DNA of 64,000 bases from Tolumonas sp008015085 (GTDB lineage Bacteria; Pseudomonadota; Gammaproteobacteria; Enterobacterales; Aeromonadaceae): assembly GCA_029265125.1 (NCBI GenBank), contig JAJUJX010000004.1, positions 62,001-126,000 of the forward strand, given 5' to 3'. A model generated the notes under the pieces. That model searched no databases and was not told where the DNA came from. It was given only the letters and a program-made list of their open reading frames with translations. Position numbers and translations under genes: made by a program. The stretch's first letter is position 1, and the number at the start of each line of letters is the position of its first letter. This document shows positions 36,184-45,318 of this stretch, piece by piece.

Positions 36184-37350
36184 TCAGTCTTTCCCAAACA
36201 GATCTCGTGTATAAACTTTTTCTTTTACATCATCGAGCTCTGGCAGCATACGATTCGAAATGATCACATCTGACATAGCTTTGAATTCATTTAGATCCCG
36301 AATCACTTTTGATTTAAAGAAATCATCATCTTTTAACACTGGTTCATAGACAACGACTTCGATGCCTTTGGCTTTGATGCGTTTCATGATGCCCTGAATG
36401 GCTGATGCGCGGAAGTTATCTGAACCAGCTTTCATAATTAAGCGATAAACGCCAACAACCTTAGGGTTCTTTTTGATAATGGAATCTGCAATGAAGTCTT
36501 TGCGCGTAGTATTAGACTCTACAATTGCTTTGATCAGGTTATTCGGCACCTGATTGTAGTTCGCCAGTAGTTGCTTGGTATCTTTCGGCAGGCAATAGCC
36601 GCCATAGCCAAACGATGGGTTGTTATAATGAGTACCAATACGGGGATCAAGCCCAACGCCATCGATGATCTGTCTGCTATCGAGCCCCAGACTTTGAGCA
36701 TAGGTATCCAGCTCATTGAAATAGGCGACACGCATTGCCAGATAGGTATTGGCAAACAGTTTAATGGCTTCTGCTTCTGTTGAGTCAGTAAGCAACACGG
36801 GAATATCTTCTTTTTCTGCCCCCTCAATCAGCAGATCAGCAAATTGCTTTGCCCGTTCAGAACGCTCGCCAACAATAATCCGTGACGGATATAGATTGTC
36901 ATAAAGAGCTCTGCCTTCTCGCAGAAACTCCGGGGAAAAGAGAATATTATTACAGCTGAACTGTTCACTAATATGTTTGGTATAACCTACAGGCACAGTT
37001 GACTTGATAACCATCACAGCCTGCGGATTTATTGCCATAACATCCCGAATAACTGCTTCGACAGAGGAAGTATTGAAGTAATTGCTGATCGGGTCGTAAT
37101 CAGTCGGAGTGGCAATAACAACAAACGAAGCGCCTTCATAAGCGTCATGTTTATCTTGTGTTGCACGCAGGTTAAGCTTCTTATCTTCCAGGTATTCTTC
37201 GATTTCTTTATCTGCGATCGGTGAGATTCGATCATTCAGCTGACGGACTTTTGCTTCAACAATATCCAGTGCTACGACTTCGTGGTGCTGAGAAATCAGA
37301 ACCGCATTAGACAGCCCAACATAGCCTGTTCCGGCAACCGCAACCTTCAT
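36184..37350 (-). CDS. ugd: UDP-glucose 6-dehydrogenase
   Basis: 388 residues from the ATG at 37348-37350 (MKVAVAGTGYVGLSNAV), the same length as E. coli Ugd; a start at 37365 adds five residues. The catalytic cysteine is in YGGYCLPKDTKQLLANY, and FSPEFLREGRAL and KSTVPVGYT are conserved. It oxidises UDP-glucose to UDP-glucuronate, a source of acidic sugar for the polysaccharide or of L-Ara4N. It is the upstream end of the polysaccharide locus. Confidence 0.95.
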   Translation of the reverse strand: MKVAVAGTGYVGLSNAVLISQHHEVVALDIVEAKVRQLNDRISPIADKEIEEYLEDKKLNLRATQDKHDAYEGASFVVIATPTDYDPISNYFNTSSVEAVIRDVMAINPQAVMVIKSTVPVGYTKHISEQFSCNNILFSPEFLREGRALYDNLYPSRIIVGERSERAKQFADLLIEGAEKEDIPVLLTDSTEAEAIKLFANTYLAMRVAYFNELDTYAQSLGLDSRQIIDGVGLDPRIGTHYNNPSFGYGGYCLPKDTKQLLANYNQVPNNLIKAIVESNTTRKDFIADSIIKKNPKVVGVYRLIMKAGSDNFRASAIQGIMKRIKAKGIEVVVYEPVLKDDDFFKSKVIRDLNEFKAMSDVIISNRMLPELDDVKEKVYTRDLFGKD

Positions 37351-37497
37351 TATTACCAACCTCATCTGAGCGCTATTGCAGCATTAAGTTGCAATATACG
37401 AAAAAACGACGCGCTATTATGCACCATTAGCAGAAGACGGTGAATGATAAGTCGCTCTTCGTTGAGGTTATTTTAATTTATGTAAACTGTAAAAGAT

Positions 37498-37522
37498 ATT
37501 AGGGCGCAAAAAGCGCCCTAAT
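37498..37522 (-). terminator. Terminator after phoU
   Basis: A perfect 10-bp stem (37498-37507 with 37513-37522; ATTAGGGCGC/GCGCCCTAAT), a 5-nt loop, then ATCTTTTAC on the minus strand. It ends the pstCAB-phoU transcript. Confidence 0.85.
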
Positions 37523-37534
37523 CCAGATGGTTAT

Positions 37535-38227
37535 TTAGCCTAAAGAATTCACATCTTCAATTTTGGTATGGCGTACATCTTTGCCTTTAACGCAGTAGAT
37601 GATGTAGTCGCTGATATGCTGGCAGCGGTCACCGATTCGTTCTATCGAACGGGCACACCAGAGCACATCCATCACCTGAGGTATCGTTCGCGGATCTTCC
37701 ATCATATACGTCATTAATTCACGAATAACCGATTCATACTGGCGATCGATCTTGTCGTCTTCATGATACAGACGCACTGCGGCTTCAACATCCATACGGG
37801 CAAATGCATCTAATGCTTCGTGCAGCATTTTGATTGCCAGACGGCCCATGCTGTCGAGTGAGACTAATGGCGGTTGGGTACGACCAGCATTTTTCAATAC
37901 CATGCGAGCCAGTTTATCGGCTACATCACCCATGCGCTCCAGATCGGTGACAGTTTTGGAGATCATCAGGATTAAGCGCAGGTCGCTCGCTGCAGGCTGA
38001 CGCTTGGCGATGATTCGGGTACATTCTTCGTCAATAGCAATCTCCATCGCATTGACTTTGAGATCAGTTTCCACGATGTTACGCGCCAGCTCGACATCCT
38101 GTGAATGAATGGCTTCCAGTGCATTACTCAGTTGCTGCTCCACCATGCCGCCCATGGCTAACACGCTACTGCGAATTGATTCCAGTTCGGTATTAAACTG
38201 ACCGGAAATATGTTTGTTCACTTCCAC
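37535..38227 (-). CDS. phoU: Phosphate signalling protein PhoU
   Basis: 230 residues with two PhoU repeats. RMGDVADKLARM in the first and RIGDRCQHISDYI in the second carry the E/D-rich metal motifs. PhoU links the Pst transporter to PhoR, holding PhoR in its inactive state when phosphate is plentiful. The start is GTG at 38225-38227, backed by a strong GGGAGGT ribosome site 6 nt before it. It is last in pstC-pstA-pstB-phoU. Confidence 0.96.
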   Translation of the reverse strand: MEVNKHISGQFNTELESIRSSVLAMGGMVEQQLSNALEAIHSQDVELARNIVETDLKVNAMEIAIDEECTRIIAKRQPAASDLRLILMISKTVTDLERMGDVADKLARMVLKNAGRTQPPLVSLDSMGRLAIKMLHEALDAFARMDVEAAVRLYHEDDKIDRQYESVIRELMTYMMEDPRTIPQVMDVLWCARSIERIGDRCQHISDYIIYCVKGKDVRHTKIEDVNSLG

Positions 38228-38244
38228 GTTAACCTCCCGGGCTA

Positions 38245-39063
38245 TTAACCGTAACGACCTGTGATGTAGTCTTCGGTTTTCTTCATCTTCGGTTTGGTGA
38301 AGATGGTGTTGGTATCAGAGTATTCGATCAGTTCACCCATATACATAAAGGCAGTCTGATCAGATACACGAGCTGCCTGCTGCATATTATGCGTTACGAT
38401 CACAACGGTATATTTGCTCTTCAGTTCGTTAATCAGCTCTTCGATGGTCAGCGTTGAAATCGGGTCAAGTGCTGATGTTGGTTCGTCGAGCAATAACACC
38501 TCCGGCTCAATGGCGATCGCACGGGCAATAACAAGACGCTGTTGCTGACCACCGGATAATCCAAAGGCGTTGTCATTCAAACGATCTTTGACTTCATCCC
38601 AGATTGCCGCGCCGCGCAGACTCCGCTCAACAGCCTCATCTAACTGACGGCGATCATTGATGCCTTGCAGGCGTAACCCATACACCACGTTTTCATAGAT
38701 GGATTTTGGAAACGGGTTCGGGCGCTGAAACACCATACCAACACGGCGTCGTAAAGCAGCCACATCGACACTGCGGTCATAAATATTCTGGCCATGCAGC
38801 AAGATTTCACCTTCAATTCGGCAAGTTTCCACCAGATCATTCATGCGGTTGATGCAACGCAACAGCGTCGATTTACCACACCCTGACGGGCCGATAAATG
38901 CGGTCACCTGCCCTTTTGGGATCTTCATGCTGACGTTAAACAGTGCCTGTTTGCTGCCATAAAACAGATCCAGACCTTTCACTTCCAGTGCCGTTTTTTC
39001 TTCCGGCAAATTGATCAGGTCAATAGCTTCACTGTTACTGATTGTCGGATTTACATTAATCAT
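38245..39063 (-). CDS. pstB: Phosphate ABC transporter ATPase PstB
   Basis: 272 residues. Walker A GPSGCGKST (58-66), signature LSGGQQQRL and Walker B LLLDEPTSALDP are intact, and VTHNMQQAARVSD holds the switch His. It powers high-affinity phosphate uptake through PstCA. A GAGG ribosome site precedes the ATG, and 17 bp separates it from phoU. Confidence 0.97.
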   Translation of the reverse strand: MINVNPTISNSEAIDLINLPEEKTALEVKGLDLFYGSKQALFNVSMKIPKGQVTAFIGPSGCGKSTLLRCINRMNDLVETCRIEGEILLHGQNIYDRSVDVAALRRRVGMVFQRPNPFPKSIYENVVYGLRLQGINDRRQLDEAVERSLRGAAIWDEVKDRLNDNAFGLSGGQQQRLVIARAIAIEPEVLLLDEPTSALDPISTLTIEELINELKSKYTVVIVTHNMQQAARVSDQTAFMYMGELIEYSDTNTIFTKPKMKKTEDYITGRYG

Positions 39064-39105
39064 ATTTTCCTCTACTCCGGAAAGCCGATATTCCAGGGCG
39101 GTAAA

Positions 39106-40752
39106 TTAGTTATCCAGCGCGCGATATTTTTCACGCAGATGGTTACGGATACTGATTGCGGTCAGGTTCAGACCAACAATAACGGTGACCAGCAGGAACG
39201 AGGTGGCATACACCAGCGGACGCGCCGCTTCTACGTTCGGACTCTGGAAACCAACGTCAAAAATATGGAAGCCAAGGTGCATGAATTTACGTTCGACATG
39301 CACATACGGGAAGTTTCCATCGACTGGCAGTGTCGGAGCTAGTTTCACGGCCCCTACCAGCATCAGTGGCGCAACTTCACCAGCTGCACGGGCAATTGCG
39401 AGGATCAGGCCGGTCATGATCGCCGGGCTCGCCATCGGCAACACAATACGCCACAAGGTCTCAGCCTTAGTGGCACCCAATGCCAGCGAACCATGTCTCA
39501 CTGAGCTTGGAATGCGGGAGAGGCCTTCTTCCGTAGAGACAATAACAACTGGCAGCGTCAGGATCGCCAGCGTCAAGGCGGACCAGATCACACCCGGTGT
39601 ACCAAAAACAGGGTTTGGAGATGCTTCAGGATAGAAGATCTTATCCAGCGAACCGCCCACCATGTACACAAAGAAGCCCAGGCCAAATACGCCATATACT
39701 ATTGATGGCACGCCTGCCAGGTTGATGACTGCAATGCGGATCAGCTTGGTCATCGCATTTTTACCTGCGTATTCATGCAGATAAACTGCAGCAACCACCC
39801 CCAACGGCGTCACGATAATCGTCATCAGCAGTACCATGAATACGGTGCCAAAAATAGCCGGGAATACGCCGCCCTCTGTATTAGCCTCACGAGGTTCATC
39901 GCTGACAAATTTACCGATCTGGTGGAACCAGTGCCCAATCTTCTGCAGCAGATTCATCTGATTTGGCCAGGTAACATCCAGCACTTGTGTCAGAGGAATA
40001 TTAACCTCGACACCACGCATATCTTTCACTACCAGCGTGTCATGATTGGCCTGTTCACGCAGTTCAAACAGACGCTTTTCCAGTACCTGATACTGTTTAC
40101 CCAGTTCTGCTCGCTGAGTTGCAAATTCATTCTGCGCAGTGTCGGTCCACTCGTTATTCATCTGCAATTTGCGCTCTTTTAAACGCATTTTTTCCAGCTG
40201 ATAGTTGATTGAGCCAATCTCACCTTTTTGCAGATCATCCGCTTCTTCGTTGAGAGCACGAACACGCTTCAGATGCTCTGGTAATACATTATGAACATCG
40301 TCAGTCAACGGCTTGCCATCCACAACTAAGTGCTGAATATAGCCGTAGAAATTGCCATTCGTAGTACGTTCCAGAATTGCCAGTGCTGCCGGTTCTGTCC
40401 GTTGTTTGATGTCTGTTTCGAGGATCCAGCGGAAATCAAGCGGTACAAATTCACGGTTACCAGTTTTCACCAGATAACGGTTGAGTACTTCGCCCACATT
40501 TTCCGGTAATGACACGCCCGTTGCACGGATACGGGAGCTCGGGACCAGTTCTTCATCATACAATTCACCAATGATAACTTCCTGCTTACCATTTTCTGAA
40601 ATCTGCCATTCATAAATAGTGTGAGGCCAAAAATAGACCAGGCCACGCCATCCAATCAGCATTAACAGACCGATAACGGCAACCAGACTGAGACTCACTG
40701 CTCCGCCTGTCATCCAGATCCAGGGAGAGCCTGATTTAAACCACTTTTTCAT
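39106..40752 (-). CDS. pstA: Phosphate ABC transporter permease PstA, large form
   Basis: 548 residues, nearly twice the E. coli PstA. An N-terminal membrane segment (about 15-37) is followed by a long periplasmic part with a strongly charged coiled coil (about 165-255). The usual permease domain with about five more segments and the PLGVVAAVYLHEYA and SLALGATKAETLWRIVLP (EAA-loop) motifs covers roughly 290-540. Large PstA/PstC pairs are known from Vibrio, Aeromonas and Shewanella relatives. The role of the extra domain is not established. It starts 23 bp after pstC. Confidence 0.93.
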   Translation of the reverse strand: MKKWFKSGSPWIWMTGGAVSLSLVAVIGLLMLIGWRGLVYFWPHTIYEWQISENGKQEVIIGELYDEELVPSSRIRATGVSLPENVGEVLNRYLVKTGNREFVPLDFRWILETDIKQRTEPAALAILERTTNGNFYGYIQHLVVDGKPLTDDVHNVLPEHLKRVRALNEEADDLQKGEIGSINYQLEKMRLKERKLQMNNEWTDTAQNEFATQRAELGKQYQVLEKRLFELREQANHDTLVVKDMRGVEVNIPLTQVLDVTWPNQMNLLQKIGHWFHQIGKFVSDEPREANTEGGVFPAIFGTVFMVLLMTIIVTPLGVVAAVYLHEYAGKNAMTKLIRIAVINLAGVPSIVYGVFGLGFFVYMVGGSLDKIFYPEASPNPVFGTPGVIWSALTLAILTLPVVIVSTEEGLSRIPSSVRHGSLALGATKAETLWRIVLPMASPAIMTGLILAIARAAGEVAPLMLVGAVKLAPTLPVDGNFPYVHVERKFMHLGFHIFDVGFQSPNVEAARPLVYATSFLLVTVIVGLNLTAISIRNHLREKYRALDN

Positions 40753-40775
40753 GCTGCTTTTGTCCTTTGATCCGA

Positions 40776-43013
40776 TTACATGGAGCTGTATTTATCACGC
40801 AGACGTTGACGGATGTATTCGGCAATGCTGTTGAAAATAAACGTAAACACAAACAATACAAAGGCTGCCAGGAACAGTACGCGGTAATGTGAACTGCCCA
40901 CTTCAGATTCTGGCATTTCTACTGCGATATTCGCGGCCAGCGTACGCAAACCTTCAAAAATACTCATGTTCATGATTGGTGTATTACCCGTGGCCATCAG
41001 TACAATCATGGTTTCGCCTACAGCACGGCCTAAGCCCATCATGACCGCGGAGAAAATCCCAGGACTAGCCGTCAGGATCACGACACGACTCAGCGTTTGC
41101 CAAGGTGTTGCACCCAGTGCCAGCGAGCCTTGTGTCAGATGTTTTGGTACAGAGAACACCGCATCTTCAGCAATAGAGAAGATAGTCGGGATCACCGCAA
41201 AACCCATCGCAATACCGACAACCAAAGAGTTGCGCTGATCGAAACGGATACCCAGATCGTTTGTGATGAAGCCTCGGACATTACCACCAAAGAAATGTGT
41301 CTCAAGGATTGGGCTCAGTTCTACACAGCCCCAGCCAATCACAACAATCACCGGCACCAGAACCAGCGCATGCCAGCCTTCAGGCATTAATTCTCTGGTT
41401 TTACGTGGCAACGAATTCCAGCCCATCCCTGCCAGCAAAACCCCCAGAGGTAACGAGATCAGCATCAGCACGATGCCAGGCAGATTTTCTTCTATTGCCG
41501 GTGCCAGCCATAATCCAGCGAGAAAGCCCAGAATAACTGTCGGTAATGCGGCCATGATTTCAACCGTTGGCTTCACAAATGTACGCATACCGGCCGACAT
41601 GAAATAACCCGCATAGATGGCACCAGCAAGTGCGATCGGTACCGCAAACAGCATGGCATAAAACGCCGCTTTTAACGTACCGAATGCCAGCGGCACCAGG
41701 CTTAGTTTTGGTTCGAAATCATCAGACGCAGAAGTGGATTGCCATACAAACTGAGGTTCAGGATAGCCCTCATACCATACTTTGCCCCAGAGTGAGCCCC
41801 AGCTCACTTCAGGGTGTTCGTTTTCAACGTGGAACAACTGGAAATTATCTCCCTGCTGTACCAGCAAAGCAGAATTACGCGGAGACAGCGAGATGCCATC
41901 CAGTTTTCCGCTACCCAGATTTTCTGCATACAGGCGAGTATGGCTGGTCGTGTAGAACAGCTCTACATGATTATCGCCTGATAAAGTCGCAAAACCTTTA
42001 CGGCTATGTTCTGGCGCAAGATCCCGCACTGATTGATCTGCAGTAAATTCACGCACCTGCATGAAACTACGAGAGCCATCCCTTAACACTTCAAACCATT
42101 GAGAGATAACACCATTATCATTAGCTACCAACAATGACGAAGCACCGCTAAGCAACGAAATATTAGTTACATTGGCATGCTGTGCATTGACCTGCAGCGA
42201 AGCTCGCAGCGTAATATTTTCTGGTGTGACGATATTGTAAATAGAAAGCAGGTTACCAACACGAACCAACAACACATCCAGATTCGGTGTCAGGATCAAC
42301 TGATCAAGTTTGCCGGTAATTTCCGGTAAGCGATAATGCTGACTCTGCCACTCTACTTCTCCAGACAGGAAATTTTCTTCCCCGGTCTGCACCAGTAATT
42401 GCACACCGGCATCAGTATTAAATGCAAAAATCCGTTTGTCCGATTTTGCTTCAAATGCCAGATGTGTAATAGCATGCCCCTGCGGATCAAGCTCTAAAGG
42501 CGCTTCGCCAAGAGGATACTTAATTGCCGCTTGCGTCATCCGGGATTTACCTTCCGGATAAGTTGCAACAAATTCGGGCTGGATCACTTTCGCCTGACCA
42601 TTCGCCAGACCAAAAATGATCTGCGGTTTCCCCATTGCGGTACTGGCTACCGAAGTGACATTATCGGCAACAGTCTGATGAAGCAGTACATCACCAACTG
42701 GGTGGCCTGAAGCCTTATCCAGCGCAAAAAAGTCGACATGCCCCTCAGCACTCAGACGATAACCAACCTGGTTCTGATCGTCAGTACCTAAGATAGCTGT
42801 CGTCCCCTTAACTGGCACCTGCAGGGAAACAGCCGGTTCCAGCGATGCTCCCGAAAAAATCGGTTTCACCACATACAGTAGATAGAAAAAAATCAGCAGC
42901 AACGCAACCAGCACCAGGATCCCCCCGGTTGTTACGCCGATACTGGCAAGACGATCTTTAGCCCGCCGTTTCCGGCTACCCGCCATCGTCATATTGATCG
43001 ATTCTGTTGACAT
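40776..43013 (-). CDS. pstC: Phosphate ABC transporter permease PstC, large form
   Basis: 745 residues from the ATG at 43011-43013, which has a GAGG ribosome site; a start at 43106 would overrun the Pho box. One membrane segment (about 25-48) is followed by a ~370-residue periplasmic insert rich in beta-strand repeats (propeller-like in look), then the permease domain with GSLALGATPWQTLSRVVILTASPG (EAA loop). E. coli PstC is only about 320 residues. It is the partner of the large PstA. A Pho box lies at 43061-43078. Confidence 0.92.
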   Translation of the reverse strand: MSTESINMTMAGSRKRRAKDRLASIGVTTGGILVLVALLLIFFYLLYVVKPIFSGASLEPAVSLQVPVKGTTAILGTDDQNQVGYRLSAEGHVDFFALDKASGHPVGDVLLHQTVADNVTSVASTAMGKPQIIFGLANGQAKVIQPEFVATYPEGKSRMTQAAIKYPLGEAPLELDPQGHAITHLAFEAKSDKRIFAFNTDAGVQLLVQTGEENFLSGEVEWQSQHYRLPEITGKLDQLILTPNLDVLLVRVGNLLSIYNIVTPENITLRASLQVNAQHANVTNISLLSGASSLLVANDNGVISQWFEVLRDGSRSFMQVREFTADQSVRDLAPEHSRKGFATLSGDNHVELFYTTSHTRLYAENLGSGKLDGISLSPRNSALLVQQGDNFQLFHVENEHPEVSWGSLWGKVWYEGYPEPQFVWQSTSASDDFEPKLSLVPLAFGTLKAAFYAMLFAVPIALAGAIYAGYFMSAGMRTFVKPTVEIMAALPTVILGFLAGLWLAPAIEENLPGIVLMLISLPLGVLLAGMGWNSLPRKTRELMPEGWHALVLVPVIVVIGWGCVELSPILETHFFGGNVRGFITNDLGIRFDQRNSLVVGIAMGFAVIPTIFSIAEDAVFSVPKHLTQGSLALGATPWQTLSRVVILTASPGIFSAVMMGLGRAVGETMIVLMATGNTPIMNMSIFEGLRTLAANIAVEMPESEVGSSHYRVLFLAAFVLFVFTFIFNSIAEYIRQRLRDKYSSM

Positions 43014-43044
43014 GAAGACCTCAACTCCACTTCTGAGTTTCGCC

Positions 43045-43078
43045 ATTCTATGGAAGCCAGATGACAGTTTTGTTACAA
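43045..43078 (-). promoter_or_regulatory. Pho box and -10 of the pstCAB-phoU promoter
   Basis: Minus-strand TTGTAACAAAACTGTCAT (43061-43078) fits the PhoB box of two 7-bp repeats split by 4 bp; the second repeat is a perfect CTGTCAT. Exactly 10 nt further on is TAGAAT (43045-43050), a good -10. This is the E. coli Pho-promoter geometry. Confidence 0.82.
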
Positions 43079-43150
43079 CCAATAGATTTCTGCAGTAATT
43101 CAGCATTTAGTGTAGCTAAATCCGCTTTTTATGAAGGTGATTTATGGTAG

Positions 43151-43184
43151 ATGACACAAGTTTGTCATATTGTTGACATATACT
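43151..43184 (+). promoter_or_regulatory. Pho box and -10 of the ppk-ppx promoter
   Basis: ATGACACAAGTTTGTCAT (43151-43168) is followed after 10 nt by TATACT (43179-43184). A third 7-bp repeat unit, TTGACAT (43173-43179), continues the 11-bp period, so PhoB could bind three half-sites. The site is also near-palindromic at its ends, so it might also act toward pstC. ppk starts 62 nt downstream of the -10. Confidence 0.75.
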
Positions 43185-43245
43185 ATGAATGCAACACCTT
43201 GTTATCTAAGCAATGCAGACATAATAAAAAGCGGTGAGGATTGGC

Positions 43246-45318
43246 ATGAGTAGTGACAAATTGTGGATTGAAAAAGAACTTAGCTGGCTCTCTTTCAACA
43301 GTCGTGTCTTGCAGGAAGCAATGGATAAAACCGTACCATTGATAGAGCGGGTTCGATTTCTTGGGATTTTTTCTAATAACCAGGATGAGTTTTTTAAGGT
43401 TCGGGTTGCCGATGTCAAACGGCGGGTATTGATCCATAAAGAGCATGGTGGCGATCCTAAAGCTGAGGATTTACTGCATCTTATTCAGGATCGGGTGATG
43501 GAGCTCGGAGTTATCTTCGATAATACCTACCACGAGCTGATGATGGCCCTGGCCAGACACAATATTTTTCTGATCAACGAAGAACAAACCAGCCCCGAGC
43601 AACAAGCCTGGCTCAGAACCTATTTTAAAGAAAAAGTTTTGCGTCATATCAGCCCTATCCTGCTGACGAATGACAGCGATCCGGTTAGTTTTCTTAAAGA
43701 TCAGTACACATACCTTGCCGTAAAAATGAAAAAAGAAGGCCATCACGGCCAATATGCGCTGATTGAAGTGCCAACAGAGCATGTCCCCCGCTTTGTGCCG
43801 TTACCCGGAGATGGTAATCGCGGCAAAAAAGTGCTGATTATTCTGGATAACGTGATCCGTCTCTGTCTGGATGATATTTTTCGCGGCTTTTTTGAATACG
43901 ACACTATCGCCGCTTATTCCGTCAAAATGACCCGCGATGCTGAATTTGATCTTTCATCACAGATGGATCTCACCCTGCTGGAAAAAACAAGTGAAGGTTT
44001 GAAGCAACGACTGAAAGCACTGCCGGTACGTTTTTCATATGACCGTGAAATGCCGCATGCAATGGTCCAGTTTCTGACCAGCAAGCTGGAAATGAGTCAT
44101 TACGATTCCATTATGCCCGGCGGTCGTTACCATAATTTTAAAGACTTTATCGGTTTCCCGAATGTCGGTCGGCCTTATCTGGAAAATTACAAACTACCAG
44201 CGCTCGACTGTCAGGATTTTGAACGCCATCAGACGGTATTTCAGGCTATATCGGAACAGGATATTCTGCTCCACTACCCTTATCACAAATTTAAATACAT
44301 GACGGAGATGCTGAGACAGGCGTCTTTTGATCCGGCTGTCAGTTCAATCAAAATGAATATCTACCGTGTCGCCAGCCAATCGCGTGTAGTTGACTCTTTG
44401 ATTGATGCCGCAAACAACGGTAAACGAGTGACCGTCGTGGTTGAACTGCAGGCCCGCTTTGATGAGGCAGCAAATATCAAATGGGCAAATCGCCTGAAAG
44501 ATGCCGGAGTGAAGGTTCTGTTTGGTCTGGATAGCCTGAAGATTCACTCCAAACTCTGTCTGATCACCCGTCGTGAAGGCGATGAGCATGTGCGCTATGC
44601 GCATATAGGTACCGGCAACTTTAACGAAAAAACGGCTAAAATTTATACTGACTTTTCCCTGTTTACCCGAAATCAGGAAATTGCGACCGAAGTCGATAAC
44701 GTATTTGAGTTTATTGAACATCCGTATCGCCGCATTAAATTCAATCACTTGCTGGTCTCACCCATCAATTCACGCCGTTATATTTATCGGCTGATTGATA
44801 ATGAACTGACTAATGCCAAAGCAGGTTTACCAGCCGAAATCACCATCAAAATCAATAATCTGGTTGATGCCGGCATGGTTCAGCGTCTTTATGCTGCAAG
44901 TCAGGCAGGAGTTAAAATTCGCATGATCGTGCGGGGTATGTGTTCTTTGGTGCCAGGCATTAATGGGATCAGCGACAATATTCACATCATCAGTATTGTT
45001 GACCGTTTCCTCGAACACCCAAGGGTGATGATGTTCCATAATAATGGTAACGCAAAAGTATTTATCTCTTCGGCTGACTGGATGACACGGAATCTGGATC
45101 ACCGAGTTGAAGTAGGCACACCAGTCTATGATGAACGCCTGAAACAGCGGATCATTGATTTGCTGGAGATCCAGTTCAGTGATACCACGAAAGCCCGCGT
45201 AATTGATGCAGATCAACGTAACGACTATGTTCCGCGTGGAAATCGTCGTAAAATCCGTTCTCAAATATCGATTTACGAATACCTGCAACGATTGGAGTTA
45301 CCGACTTATGCCGAATAA
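43246..45318 (+). CDS. ppk: Polyphosphate kinase PPK1
   Basis: 690 residues from the ATG at 43246, which has GAGGA 5 nt upstream; a GTG at 43234 is in frame but unlikely. The N-terminal part is WIEKELSWLSFNSRVLQEA. The autophosphorylated histidine is about His434 in LDSLKIHSKLCLI, and the second active-site region is YAHIGTGNFNEKTAKIYTDFSL. It makes polyphosphate from ATP, reversibly. Its Pho-box promoter and ppx overlap put polyphosphate under phosphate control. Confidence 0.97.
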   Translation: MSSDKLWIEKELSWLSFNSRVLQEAMDKTVPLIERVRFLGIFSNNQDEFFKVRVADVKRRVLIHKEHGGDPKAEDLLHLIQDRVMELGVIFDNTYHELMMALARHNIFLINEEQTSPEQQAWLRTYFKEKVLRHISPILLTNDSDPVSFLKDQYTYLAVKMKKEGHHGQYALIEVPTEHVPRFVPLPGDGNRGKKVLIILDNVIRLCLDDIFRGFFEYDTIAAYSVKMTRDAEFDLSSQMDLTLLEKTSEGLKQRLKALPVRFSYDREMPHAMVQFLTSKLEMSHYDSIMPGGRYHNFKDFIGFPNVGRPYLENYKLPALDCQDFERHQTVFQAISEQDILLHYPYHKFKYMTEMLRQASFDPAVSSIKMNIYRVASQSRVVDSLIDAANNGKRVTVVVELQARFDEAANIKWANRLKDAGVKVLFGLDSLKIHSKLCLITRREGDEHVRYAHIGTGNFNEKTAKIYTDFSLFTRNQEIATEVDNVFEFIEHPYRRIKFNHLLVSPINSRRYIYRLIDNELTNAKAGLPAEITIKINNLVDAGMVQRLYAASQAGVKIRMIVRGMCSLVPGINGISDNIHIISIVDRFLEHPRVMMFHNNGNAKVFISSADWMTRNLDHRVEVGTPVYDERLKQRIIDLLEIQFSDTTKARVIDADQRNDYVPRGNRRKIRSQISIYEYLQRLELPTYAE

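Noticed and set aside
41263..41607. Plus-strand reading frame antisense to pstC
   Set aside because: The minus strand codes for the PstC permease domain there; the antisense product is low-complexity and unrecognisable.
45203..45307. Upstream start of ppx inside ppk
   Set aside because: The added 35 residues are ppk coding sequence in another frame; the conserved Ppx N-terminus begins at the 45308 ATG.
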